The notes under the pieces were generated by a model. The model had not been told where the DNA came from. It saw only the letters and a list, made by a program, of their open reading frames with translations, and did no database searches. The translations under genes and the position numbers were made by a program. Positions 43,926-52,726 of a DNA stretch of 64,000 nt are shown here, piece by piece (position 1 is the first letter of the stretch; every line of letters starts with the position of its first letter). Source of the DNA: Haoranjiania flava (GTDB lineage: Bacteria > Bacteroidota > Bacteroidia > Chitinophagales > Chitinophagaceae); NCBI RefSeq assembly GCF_025631005.1, contig NZ_JAOTPL010000004.1, positions 184,032-248,031 on the forward strand. The letters are read 5' to 3'.

Positions 43926-44337
43926 ACATAGCTGATAACAACAATAACAAAGTATCTTTCTTTCTTATCACAAATACTGTATCGTTGTTTTTCTTTTTCA
44001 ACAATTGATAAGGAATTTGTACATCAGAAATTTTATATTCATACGCTTTATTTGAAAATGAAATGATAGGACGCATGGCATCCCAATCTTGAAATTCTTT
44101 AGGAACATAAATAAAAGGAATGCTACTAGCAATCACTAAACTATCATTAATAAAAATACCTCCTCTGCTTTGCTTATTTGTAATAAGTAAATTTATACTA
44201 TCTTTTTTTTCAACTGGCCTATAGTTTTCAACTCTTTTATTTTCTATAAAAAAAGCAATTATGCAAAGCGTAAAAAAAGTTGTTAATATAATAACAATCC
44301 ATTTTGCAGGTATTATAATTACCTTTTGTTGAGCCAT
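43915..44337 (-). CDS. Putative membrane-anchored immunity protein
   Basis: I do not recognise the family. The 140-residue protein has an N-terminal membrane span (residues 12-33, WIVIILTTFFTLCIIAFFI), then a soluble part with VPKEFQDWDAMRPIISFSN. It overlaps by 19 nt the stop region of a toxin-C-terminus remnant (44,319-44,468), the usual order toxin-immunity. Composition is very AT-rich, like the island. An intact immunity gene left without its toxin is the simplest reading. Confidence 0.6.
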   Translation of the reverse strand: MAQQKVIIIPAKWIVIILTTFFTLCIIAFFIENKRVENYRPVEKKDSINLLITNKQSRGGIFINDSLVIASSIPFIYVPKEFQDWDAMRPIISFSNKAYEYKISDVQIPYQLLKKKNNDTVFVIRKKDTLLLLLSAMYVE

Positions 44338-44468
44338 AAAACATCTTTAATTCTTTTCGAGAAATCTTTAAATCTTTGTACCGTTGCTCCTCTATTGATA
44401 TTAAATCCATTGAAAGAAACTGCATCTCCTGCAATTCGACATTTGCAATTTCGAATAGCTCTTTTATT
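44319..44468 (-). pseudogene. Polymorphic-toxin C-terminal remnant 2
   Basis: A minus-strand frame without stops gives NCKCRIAGDAVSFNGFNI then TVQRFKDFSKRIKDVLWLNK before its stop at 44,319. It is closed upstream by a stop at 44,469. The reading ends inside the start of the membrane-anchored protein gene, as toxin and immunity genes often do. The toxin type is not known. Confidence 0.5.
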
Positions 44469-44595
44469 CTACTTTAGTAAATCATCAGAACAATAAATTT
44501 TTTGCTCAAGTATTCAAATTAACTATTCCAAATATACTAAACAATACAATATTATACGAACCGAAAAAATATACATTTACCATTCAGAAACATCA

Positions 44596-44736
44596 ATGCT
44601 ATTCTACATTTGCAATGTAGAATTTGCTATCCGGAGATTTGAAATCTCCCGATACGGCTTCGTGACTGCAAATCACGAAGAGCAGGGCGAAACAGTTTGG
44701 TTGAATGAAGTAACTGACGAGGAATATAAACAATAA
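44596..44736 (+). other. 46-codon ORF built from three palindromes
   Basis: From ATG at 44,596 the frame gives MLFYICNVEFAIRRFEIS through NHEEQGETVWLNEVTDEEY and stops at 44,736. Its first half consists of three hairpins: ATTCTACATT/AATGTAGAAT (44,601-44,623), GGAGATTT/AAATCTCC (44,633-44,649) and CTTCGTGA/TCACGAAG (44,658-44,680). The DNA looks like a REP-type palindromic cluster; the acidic C-terminal codons could be a real gene end. No coding function is asserted. Confidence 0.4.
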
Positions 44737-45388
44737 TCAAAACCGAACGAAAAAAAAGCTAAATGAATTTTAGCTAAAAGTGGCTAAATGCCCCAAATTT
44801 AGGCACTTATAGCATTAAAGCTAACCCCAAATCAGGAATTTCAAAATGAAGCGAATGGATAAATTTTACAATGAAACCTATCTTTAATTGTCATCCCGCA
44901 GGTATAATATTCAATACCATTAAACCCCATTTGATTCAACCGTTAAATGGGGTTCTTTTGTAGGTATTCAATTTTACCATATTTCTACAAGTTAATTTAC
45001 CTAAAGCATTTTACATATTTATACGACAGGTTAATGACATCAATGTAGCAACCGAACTAATCAAATTCTCGGATTGGCGATTCACAACTTACATCATTCA
45101 GAAGACGGTAAAGACCGTAAGATGGATATGAATGCCGTGAAATACTATGGAGGATTGAATAATTTTTTCGGTAAATTTCGGGGCGATTAGCAACCAATTA
45201 AAAATAGATTGTAAGGTTATTGAACGCCAATTTTTCGGAGAAAAAGCATCTGCATAGCTTTATAAATTAAAAAACAGACGGCAGAAATGAAAAAATGTTG
45301 CTAAACGTTTTAATTCTTATCAATGAATATGAGAAGAAATACCTGAATAAAGAGCAGCAAAATAATTGCCGCCAGTGAAAAAAAGAAT
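44737..45388. other. Island region with hairpin and unidentified gene fragments
   Basis: A hairpin, AACCCCATTT/AAATGGGGTT (44,923-44,954) followed by CTTTT, looks like a terminator. From about 45,060 to 45,188 a plus-strand frame reads LGLAIHNLHHSEDGKD and MNAVKYYGGLNNFFGKFRGD, preceded in another frame by INVATELI; from about 45,303 another reads LNVLILINEYEKKYLNKEQQ. These are broken pieces of genes I cannot name. Nothing intact is seen. Confidence 0.45.
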
Positions 45389-45853
45389 TTATTTCAGTTT
45401 ACTTCTCATAGACATATTATAGGGAACAAATCCCTCTCTTAAATACAGTTGATAGGCTTTTTTATTTTTAGCTAATACTGATAATTCGAGATAGTCCACG
45501 TCATTTCGGAAACTCCAATCTTTTATTTTGTCAATCAGTTTAGCACCGATCCCTTGCCCTCTATAATGTTCATCGACAACAATATCCATTAAATAAACAG
45601 AATTTAATTGTTTAAAACATTCATAGGGCGGGGATGTTTGTAATTGTGCAATTACAAACCCGGCAACTAAATCGTTTTTTTCATACACATAGCCTACAAA
45701 ACCGTTTTGTTGGTCAATTATGCTTTTTAAAAAATCTTCATTTTGATAGGTTGGCTTATGATAATACGGTTCTGTTTGAGCAGTTAATTTGAATAATGCA
45801 AAATACAATTCATTCACTCGTTGTATATCTTCTTTTGCAATCAATCGAATCAT
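45389..45853 (-). CDS. GNAT-family N-acetyltransferase
   Basis: The 154-residue protein has the GNAT acetyl-CoA-binding motif A as VDEHYRGQGIGAKLIDKIKD (about residues 92-111) and the C-terminal motif B region KAYQLYLREGFVPY. Family members acetylate amines of small molecules or protein N-termini; the substrate is not evident. Its AT-rich coding sequence resembles the island next to it, so it may belong to the acquired DNA. Confidence 0.88.
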   Translation of the reverse strand: MIRLIAKEDIQRVNELYFALFKLTAQTEPYYHKPTYQNEDFLKSIIDQQNGFVGYVYEKNDLVAGFVIAQLQTSPPYECFKQLNSVYLMDIVVDEHYRGQGIGAKLIDKIKDWSFRNDVDYLELSVLAKNKKAYQLYLREGFVPYNMSMRSKLK

Positions 45854-46047
45854 TGTTTGTAATTGTTTGTTGGGAAGCTAAAATTATAAAATAATTCATA
45901 GATCACTGAATTTGAAAACAGATGCTGAGTAAATAAATAAAGACATAGACAGACTTGTCTGTTTGTTTTTTATTACATACTGTTATCATGCAACAAACAA
46001 AAGATCATCCTGCGAAATTGCCGGTATGCTGCCGCTTGAAAGATCTG

Positions 46048-47310
46048 TTATGCCTGCTGCCGGAAAACTTTTTTCTTATGCCGGCCGTGGGTATTGTTAT
46101 TCCTTCTTTCCGCAGTAAAAGGCCTGTTGCCCACGGGTGGTTTTGATAATGCATTTTTTGAAGAAAACTCTAACACGGTATGAAAAGGATGTGCTTCTAC
46201 CAGAGGTATTTTTTTACCGATCAGTTTATGGATATCTTTCAATGCAGCTAATTCCTCTGATTCACAAAAAGAAAATGATATACCGCTTGCACCTGCACGG
46301 CCTGTACGCCCTATGCGATGTACATAAGTTTCGGGTACATCGGGCAGGTCGTAATTGATCACATGCGTCAGGTCATCCACATCAATGCCACGGGCAGCAA
46401 TATCGGTTGCTACGAGTACCCTTGTCTGGCGTGATTTAAAATTGCTCAGTGCGCGCTGACGCGCTGCCTGCGATTTGTTTCCATGGATAGCTTCCGCGCT
46501 GATGCTATTGCGCAGCAACCCTTTCACAACCTTGTCGGCTCCGTGTTTGGTACGGGTAAAAACCAAGGCGGTTTCTATTCCTGCATCAGACAGAATGTGC
46601 ATCAGCAGATCCGGTTTATTTTTCCGCTCCACGTAAAATAAAGACTGGTCAATGGTTTCCGCTGTGGATGACACAGGAGTTACTTCTACTTTCACAGGAG
46701 CAGTCAAAATATTATCCGCCAGTGATTGTATTTGCTTTGGCATGGTTGCCGAAAAGAAAAGCGTTTGTCTTTTCACGGGTAGTTTAGCGATCACTTTTTT
46801 TACGTCGTGCACAAAGCCCATGTCAAGCATGCGATCGGCCTCGTCAAGCACAAAAATTTCTATATCGCGTAAACTAATGAATCCCTGGTTCATCAGGTCG
46901 AGCAAACGGCCGGGTGTGGCCACTAATATGTCCACTCCTTTTTTTAATCCCTGTACCTGCTGTCCCTGGTTTACGCCGCCAAAGATCACGAGGTTGCGGA
47001 GACCGAGGTTTGCGCCATATGCTTCAAAACTCTCCTGGATCTGTATGGCCAGCTCACGTGTAGGCGTAAGAATGAGCGCACGAATGTGTTTAATGCGTGG
47101 CGAAGTTTGTGCGGAATTGTCCAATCGCTGCAGCATAGGTATGGCAAACGCAGCAGTTTTACCGGTACCGGTTTGTGCGCAGCCCAGCACATCCTTTCCG
47201 TTCAAAATATGTGGGATGGCCTGTTGCTGGATAGGTGTAGGATTTGTATAACCCTGTTTATTAAGTGCATCAAGGATGGGCTTAATAAGTTTTAAGTCTG
47301 TAAATAACAA
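46048..47310 (-). CDS. DEAD-box RNA helicase, RhlE type
   Basis: The 420-residue protein has all DEAD-box motifs: Q motif (TPIQQQAIPH), I (AQTGTGKTAAF), Ia (LTPTRELAIQ), II (VLDEADRMLDMGF), III (FSATMP), IV-V (LVATDIAARGIDV) and VI (YVHRIGRTGRAG), then a basic C-terminal tail (RRNNNTHGRHKKKV). Such helicases unwind RNA for ribosome assembly and mRNA decay, often at low temperature. A single gene with a possible 150-nt leader. Confidence 0.93.
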   Translation of the reverse strand: MLFTDLKLIKPILDALNKQGYTNPTPIQQQAIPHILNGKDVLGCAQTGTGKTAAFAIPMLQRLDNSAQTSPRIKHIRALILTPTRELAIQIQESFEAYGANLGLRNLVIFGGVNQGQQVQGLKKGVDILVATPGRLLDLMNQGFISLRDIEIFVLDEADRMLDMGFVHDVKKVIAKLPVKRQTLFFSATMPKQIQSLADNILTAPVKVEVTPVSSTAETIDQSLFYVERKNKPDLLMHILSDAGIETALVFTRTKHGADKVVKGLLRNSISAEAIHGNKSQAARQRALSNFKSRQTRVLVATDIAARGIDVDDLTHVINYDLPDVPETYVHRIGRTGRAGASGISFSFCESEELAALKDIHKLIGKKIPLVEAHPFHTVLEFSSKNALSKPPVGNRPFTAERRNNNTHGRHKKKVFRQQA

Positions 47311-47763
47311 TTAGTTTGTATTTAAAAATGAGTGCGGAAATGAAGTACAACTTCATCAATAAAAATTGGAACCTGCCGTTGAATGGCGCTTATTGTGGGA
47401 TGGTTAGATCTGGAATAAAAGTCCGGCTTCTAATGCCGCGAAATAAATGAACTGGTGCAAAGGTACGGATTTTCAGGATAAATTTTGCCGGTGCAGAATT
47501 TTATCCGGATTTTTAATTTTTCATTCAGCGATTTCTTACCCGTTACCTGCGCGGGTAGGACGGATCTGTGATAATGTTTTCCTATTTTACATGAAACCAT
47601 AAAATTAGCGTTGGAGATAGTATCTCCAGGCTTCGCTTTTATTTTTAGTTGCAACGCGTTATCCTGGTACTTGAAAAGTTACAACAATATACGAAAAGTT
47701 TTATACCGTAAACAGCCGGCACAATTGCATTATTGCATCACTGGAAAAATTTCATCATGATAA
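47311..47763. promoter_or_regulatory. Leader and candidate promoter of the helicase gene
   Basis: The 453-bp gap has no convincing gene. On the minus strand TACCTTTG (47,458-47,465) matches the -7 consensus and would give a leader of about 140 nt, containing a small CCGGC/GCCGC-type hairpin near 47,423-47,440. Long leaders are common in cold-regulated DEAD-box helicase genes. The remaining part up to the next gene shows nothing recognised. Confidence 0.35.
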
Positions 47764-50700
47764 CTATCTTTTTTCTAACGCCTGGTACAATATCTCCACC
47801 GGGTGCAATGCTTTTCTCTGCGTTCCGTCTTTGATCTGGTGTCGGCAACTGGTGCCGGAAGCTGCAAGGATCGTATCTTCCGCGGCATTCCTCACGGCGG
47901 GAAACAATACCAGTTCGCCCACCTGCATCGATACATCAAAATGCTCTTGCTCGTAGCCGAAAGATCCTGCCATACCGCAGCAACCGGATGGTATTGTCTG
48001 CACTGTATAATTCCGCGGAATGCCCAGCAGGCGGTGAATTGCCGGAACGATCTTAAAAGATTTCTGGTAGCAATGGCCATGGAGTTTTACCAGTTTTGTG
48101 TCACTGGTAAACATTTCTGTGGTAATATGGCCTTTATCAAATTCATTGATCAAAAACTCTTCTATGCAAAAGCTGTTAACAGAGAGGTGTTGCGCCTTGC
48201 TTCGGTTCTCTTCTGTGCAAAGGTCCAAAGCTTCATCCCTGAAAGTGAGGATGCCCGATGGCTCTATGCCAATCATAGGAATATCGTGCGTTACGTATTT
48301 GCTGAGCGTTTCTATATTTTCATTGATGATCTTTTTGGCTTTTTTTACCAGCCCTTTGGAAAGATAAGTCCTGCCGCTCTCCAGGTGCTTTGGCATCAGC
48401 ACTTCATAGCCCAAAGCCTGCAGGAGCTTTAGGGTTGTAATGCCTATCTCCACATCGTTGTAGTTGGTAAACTCATCGCAGAACAAAACCACTTTTTTTG
48501 TGGATGGCATACCTGGGCTGTTATGCCGGTTGTACCATTTTCTCAAAGAAGTTTTGCCTACTGTTGGCAGCGACCTGCCGGCAGCAAAGCCAATGGTTTT
48601 TTTCACCAGCCCGCTCAGGGTTTTATTGGATACCACAAGGTTGTATAATGCAGGTACCCATATAGCCAGCTGTTGTGTTTTGGTAAAATTACCGATCAGC
48701 CAGGTGCGGAAAGGCACACCATTAGCTTCGTAGTAATGTTGCAGGAATTCGGCTTTGAGCTTGGCCACATCTACACTTGACGGGCATTCTGATTTGCAGG
48801 CCTTGCAACTCAGGCACAGATCCATTACCTCTTTTATTTCCTGATGGTTAAATGGGTTATCACCCGCATGGTTGGTGAGAAATTGGCGCAGTATATTTGC
48901 CCTTGCGCGTGTAGTATCTTTCTCCCTGCGCGTAGCCATGTAAGAAGGGCACATGGTGCCGCCTGTAAGATGGGTTTTGCGGCAGTCGCCGGAACCGGAA
49001 CATTTCTCTGCCAGCTTTAAGATGCCTTCCTGGCGGGAAAAATCGAATACAGTTTTAACAGCTGTTGTTTTCTTTCCCGCCTCATACCGCAGGAACTCAT
49101 TCATGGGCGGTGTATCAACGATCTTGTTGGCGTTAAAAATATTTTGGGCGTCAAACAACTGCTTCACCTCTTTCAAAAGCGCATAAACATTGGCGCCCAG
49201 CGCGTTGGGTATAAATTCACCACGTAATCTTCCGTCGCCGTGCTCACCGCTTAGAGAACCGTTGTGTTTCTTAACCAGTTCAACTGTATCGCGTAAAACA
49301 TTACGGAAAGTTTCTTTGCCTTCCTGCGTTTTAAGGTTAATCATGGGCTCTACGTGGAGTTCTCCTGCGCCGGCATGCGCATAGTATGAGGCAGTAAGTT
49401 TATATTTTTTCAATACTTCCTGCAGGTCTTCGATGTAAGCGGGAAGATCTTCGGGAGCAACAGCGCAATCTTCTATAAGGTTCACCGGCTGTGCATCTCC
49501 GGGCATGTTGCGTATCAGGCCCAGGCCTGCTTTTCTGATATCCCACACCAGTTTTGTTTTTTCTCCTTTGATCACGGGGTAGGCATAGCCAAGTCGATGC
49601 TGCGTGAGTTCAGCGATCAGCTTTTCAGCTTTTTCATCCAGTGTGCTTTCGTCCTCTTCCAGGAATTCCACTATCAGCAATGCTGCAGGATCGCCTTTCA
49701 GAAAGAAGCGGTTGAGCTGGTAAGTGAGATGGCCTTTGGTGAAGTCCATGATGTACTTATCCACCAGTTCTGATGCCATAGGCTTATGCTTCAGCGCAAC
49801 AAGGTTGGCATGTAAAGACTCTGCAAGCGTACTGCAATGTATGCACACTACGGCTTCCTTCCCGGGAGGAAGGGGCAGTAGGTTAAGCTTTGCTTCAGTA
49901 ATCAAGCCAATGGTACCTTCTGAGCCTGCAAGTATGGTGCACAGGTTAAAGCCGCCATTATGTTTTTCTTTTTCTTCCAGCAAAAGGTCTAAAGCGTAGC
50001 CTGTATTTCTTCGTGTCAGCGACTTTTTAGGATAGCCGTTTTGTATATCCTGTACTTTGCCTGCATTTTCCAGCATGCCTGCAAGACCCGCATAGATACG
50101 CCCTTCCAGCGAATCCTGTTTTGCTTTAGTATCAATTTCTTCTTTGGTAAAATATTTAAATGTTGCCTGTGAATTATCGCTTAGCAACACTTCTGCTTCA
50201 ATCAGGTGTGTACGGGCATCTCCCCACACTATGGAATGCAGGCCACAGGAGTTATTCCCGATCATGCCGCCGATCATGGCCCTGTTTGCGGTAGATGTTT
50301 CAGGCGCATACATCAGCCCGTACTGCCGCAGGTATACATTCAGGTCGTCGCGGATGATGCCGGGCTGTACGCGCACCCATTTCTCTTCCACATTCAGCTC
50401 TATGATTCGGTTAAAATATTTGGAAATATCCACAACAATGCCGTTGCCTACAACCTGCCCGGCGAGAGAAGTGCCTGCGGCCCTCGGTATCAGGGTGGTA
50501 CGGTTGGCAATAGCAAAATCTATTAAAAGCCTTATGTCATCAGCATTTCGAGGCAATGCAACTGCTAAAGGTTTCTCCTGGTATACCGATGCATCCGTAG
50601 AGTAAATCATGCGCTGTGCGTGGTGCAGGCTGCTTTCGTCGTAAAAAAGTTCGCCACTGAATTGCCGGGCAAGCGCCCTGAAAAATTGGTTATCCGCCAT
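47764..50700 (-). CDS. FAD/Fe-S oxidoreductase (GlcD-GlcF-like fusion, YdiJ/Dld type)
   Basis: The 978-residue protein joins three parts: an FAD-binding PCMH domain (PRAAGTSLAGQVVGNGIVVD), an FAD-linked oxidase C-terminal domain (with SGEHGDGRLRGEF), and a Fe-S region with two cluster motifs (CSGSGDCRK and TMCPSYM; CLSCKACKSECPSSVD) followed by cysteine-rich CCG domains (GHCYQKS, SGCCGMAGSFGYE). This is the D-2-hydroxyacid (lactate or 2-hydroxyglutarate) dehydrogenase design that feeds electrons to quinones. Substrate cannot be told from sequence alone. Single gene. Confidence 0.92.
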   Translation of the reverse strand: MADNQFFRALARQFSGELFYDESSLHHAQRMIYSTDASVYQEKPLAVALPRNADDIRLLIDFAIANRTTLIPRAAGTSLAGQVVGNGIVVDISKYFNRIIELNVEEKWVRVQPGIIRDDLNVYLRQYGLMYAPETSTANRAMIGGMIGNNSCGLHSIVWGDARTHLIEAEVLLSDNSQATFKYFTKEEIDTKAKQDSLEGRIYAGLAGMLENAGKVQDIQNGYPKKSLTRRNTGYALDLLLEEKEKHNGGFNLCTILAGSEGTIGLITEAKLNLLPLPPGKEAVVCIHCSTLAESLHANLVALKHKPMASELVDKYIMDFTKGHLTYQLNRFFLKGDPAALLIVEFLEEDESTLDEKAEKLIAELTQHRLGYAYPVIKGEKTKLVWDIRKAGLGLIRNMPGDAQPVNLIEDCAVAPEDLPAYIEDLQEVLKKYKLTASYYAHAGAGELHVEPMINLKTQEGKETFRNVLRDTVELVKKHNGSLSGEHGDGRLRGEFIPNALGANVYALLKEVKQLFDAQNIFNANKIVDTPPMNEFLRYEAGKKTTAVKTVFDFSRQEGILKLAEKCSGSGDCRKTHLTGGTMCPSYMATRREKDTTRARANILRQFLTNHAGDNPFNHQEIKEVMDLCLSCKACKSECPSSVDVAKLKAEFLQHYYEANGVPFRTWLIGNFTKTQQLAIWVPALYNLVVSNKTLSGLVKKTIGFAAGRSLPTVGKTSLRKWYNRHNSPGMPSTKKVVLFCDEFTNYNDVEIGITTLKLLQALGYEVLMPKHLESGRTYLSKGLVKKAKKIINENIETLSKYVTHDIPMIGIEPSGILTFRDEALDLCTEENRSKAQHLSVNSFCIEEFLINEFDKGHITTEMFTSDTKLVKLHGHCYQKSFKIVPAIHRLLGIPRNYTVQTIPSGCCGMAGSFGYEQEHFDVSMQVGELVLFPAVRNAAEDTILAASGTSCRHQIKDGTQRKALHPVEILYQALEKR

Positions 50701-50729
50701 CGTTATATTTAGAATCAGCCCTAAAATTA

Positions 50730-51134
50730 CTACTTATTTAGGATGCGTGCATTTTTATTGTACAGGAGAAAATAAACGGTATGCAAGATCCAGCTTAACC
50801 AAAACAGGTAGAAGCCTACATGAAACTTTTCCTTTAAAAGCCGGTAGGAAAAAGTATTGTTGAAATCGTTGAATGTAAATACCAGCCCAAGAATAGCCAC
50901 CGCCATCAAAGCCCATGACAGCCAGTTCTTTTTAAGGAAATGTTGCAGAAGTATCAGTATCAGCTGAATGCCGAAGAGCAACAATGCTGTCTTCCACCAG
51001 GAACGGAATACGCCGTATTCCTGGTAAAAAAACTTGATGCCGATCTTGCCTATAAAAGACATTTGTGCAATCAGGAAGCCTGAAATTATGGAAAAAAGCA
51101 GTTGAAGCAGCAATAAAAAAGTTATTCGTTTCAT
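50730..51134 (-). CDS. Small polytopic membrane protein of unknown function
   Basis: I do not recognise this 134-residue protein. It has four predicted membrane spans (about residues 5-25, 48-65, 70-88, 106-125) and a basic C-terminus (YNKNARILNK). It ends 29 nt before the start of the oxidoreductase gene on the same strand, so they may be co-transcribed, but no functional tie is evident. Confidence 0.7.
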   Translation of the reverse strand: MKRITFLLLLQLLFSIISGFLIAQMSFIGKIGIKFFYQEYGVFRSWWKTALLLFGIQLILILLQHFLKKNWLSWALMAVAILGLVFTFNDFNNTFSYRLLKEKFHVGFYLFWLSWILHTVYFLLYNKNARILNK

Positions 51135-51292
51135 TCTTTAAAAATTGATTTAAAAATTAATACGTAATTTTATATCCGGTTACCGGTTGATTCAATCATA
51201 GGCAAAGGAATGATTATTTCACGATATTGCATTGATTTCAGCGGATAAGATGATCTCCGGAAGATCATGCACGCGAACTTAAATTGTGCATC

Positions 51293-51940
51293 ATGAGATG
51301 TTTGCAAATAAAGAATATATTATTGAACCAAAATTTAGCGCTGCTGCTATTCATGCTCCCTGCTATTATTTCTGCACAGGTAACCGTAGGCGATTGCAAG
51401 GTTGTTTACCGCGTACTGGCAGAGGGCAATGATGCTGCAAATATATTTAAAACTTCTTCTAAAACTTTTTATGTACGCGGTAATAAAACGCTTACAGAGA
51501 CGGTTTTCGGGAATTTTAAACAATCAGTTTTTTTCAATGCCAATGACAGCACTTCGGTAATTTTAAAAGAGACCGGCGCTGATAAATTCATTACCTATCT
51601 TAGCAAAGACAGCTGGCTTGCTCAGAATGCCAGGCTAATGCATGCGGAATTTAAACCATTGAATGAAATCAAAAAGATACTGGGCTACACCTGCCACAAA
51701 GGAATAATCACCAAAGCTGCGGGAGACCGCATCACGGTATACTACACCAAAGACATAAAGCCTACTGTAAGCGAGTATCCATACCTGTTTCAGCAGGTGC
51801 CGGGGCTGGTGCTGGAGTACCAGACTACGCGCGAGAATAACCTTAAGATATCTTACATTGCCAGCTCTGTAAGCTTATTGCCGGTGGCTGCTTCCGTGTT
51901 TGATATACCCAAACAGGGTTATCGTGTTTTAGATCAGTGA
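51293..51940 (+). CDS. Secreted GLPGLI/DUF4412-like protein
   Basis: The 215-residue protein (start taken at ATG 51,293; a TTG start at 51,284 is less likely) has a signal peptide (ALLLFMLPAIISA) and a mature part with the pattern of GLPGLI/DUF4412 family proteins: ILGYTCHKGIITKAAGD, ITVYYTKDIKP and FQQVPGLVLEY. Those proteins are secreted in Bacteroidota and have no known function. The 3' end overlaps by 7 nt the stop of the convergent methyltransferase gene. Confidence 0.75.
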   Translation: MRCLQIKNILLNQNLALLLFMLPAIISAQVTVGDCKVVYRVLAEGNDAANIFKTSSKTFYVRGNKTLTETVFGNFKQSVFFNANDSTSVILKETGADKFITYLSKDSWLAQNARLMHAEFKPLNEIKKILGYTCHKGIITKAAGDRITVYYTKDIKPTVSEYPYLFQQVPGLVLEYQTTRENNLKISYIASSVSLLPVAASVFDIPKQGYRVLDQ

Positions 51941-52647
51941 GCGCCGGCGTAGAGCAGGAATATTGCGGGCCGTTTATGTATATCCGGTAAGTTTTTTTTC
52001 CATTCACCGGTAGTTTTTGTGCGTATGCTTTCGGTAGGAGCTGTGATATCTACAGCAATACAGAGTTTTACAGATGCTTTGCAGGTTTGCACAATATCAT
52101 TCACAAGTGCATTGTTGCGGTAAGGCGTTTCTATAAAAATGATAGTAGCATTTTTATTCCCCGAGCGTTCTTCCATCTCCCTGATGGCTTTTTTCCTTGC
52201 ATTGGACTCAATGGGCAGGTATCCCGTAAATTCAAACTGCTGGCCGTTCATGCCGCTGGCCATTAAGGCAAGCAACATAGAGTTGGGGCCTACGAGCGGC
52301 ATAACCTGCGCGCCTATTTCCTGTGCTTTTGCTACCAGTATCTGCCCGGGGTCGGCCACGCCGGGGCAGCCCGCTTCGCTCAGTATGCCGATAGTTTCTC
52401 CATTGCTGAGCCTGCGTACAAATTCGTTAACGGTTTCTTTCTCTACTTTTTGTATGGCCATCCAGAAATGGTCATCTACCACAAAATTTTTGTAAATTTT
52501 TTTAATGAACCTGCGTGCTGTTTTTTCATTCTCCACGAAGAAACTGCTGCATTGCTTTACAGCATCTGTAACGTAAGTAGGGATTGCATTCAGCGCATTT
52601 TCATCTTCGTGCAATACACAGGGTATCAGGTATACTTTGCCCTTCAT
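51934..52647 (-). CDS. RsmI-like tetrapyrrole-methylase-family methyltransferase
   Basis: The 237-residue protein has the tetrapyrrole (corrin/porphyrin) methylase fold in its RsmI/YraL-like form: ILSEAGCPGVADPGQILV, VMPLVGPNSMLLALMASGMN and IFIETPYRNN. RsmI methylates the 2'-OH of 16S rRNA C1402. The Bacteroidota homologue is shorter than E. coli RsmI and lacks its N-terminal LYVVATPIGN start (here KVYLIPCVLHE), so the assignment is by family and not certain for target. Confidence 0.85.
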   Translation of the reverse strand: MKGKVYLIPCVLHEDENALNAIPTYVTDAVKQCSSFFVENEKTARRFIKKIYKNFVVDDHFWMAIQKVEKETVNEFVRRLSNGETIGILSEAGCPGVADPGQILVAKAQEIGAQVMPLVGPNSMLLALMASGMNGQQFEFTGYLPIESNARKKAIREMEERSGNKNATIIFIETPYRNNALVNDIVQTCKASVKLCIAVDITAPTESIRTKTTGEWKKNLPDIHKRPAIFLLYAGAH

Positions 52648-52726
52648 TGATCTGTTTTAATTTGTGCTGACGAATATAAAATTTAATCAGCAAATAAAAT
52701 CATTCCTGTATTTTTGCTGCGTTCCA

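Noticed and set aside
44237..44434. 65-codon minus-strand ORF (MQEMQFLSMDLIS...)
   Set aside because: A different frame of the same DNA gives the toxin-tip sequence that overlaps the downstream start in the expected way; this frame looks like a shadow.
44923..44960. AACCCCATTT hairpin as a tRNA-like or attachment structure
   Set aside because: It has no tRNA features; a terminator-type hairpin is the simpler reading.
42287..45388. tRNA-Ser as the attachment site of an integrated element
   Set aside because: No duplicate of the tRNA 3' end was found at the far end of the island, and no integrase gene or remnant was recognised.
47430..47654. 74-codon minus-strand ORF between the helicase and oxidoreductase genes
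   Set aside because: It crosses the candidate promoter of the helicase gene and has no recognisable motif; probably noncoding.
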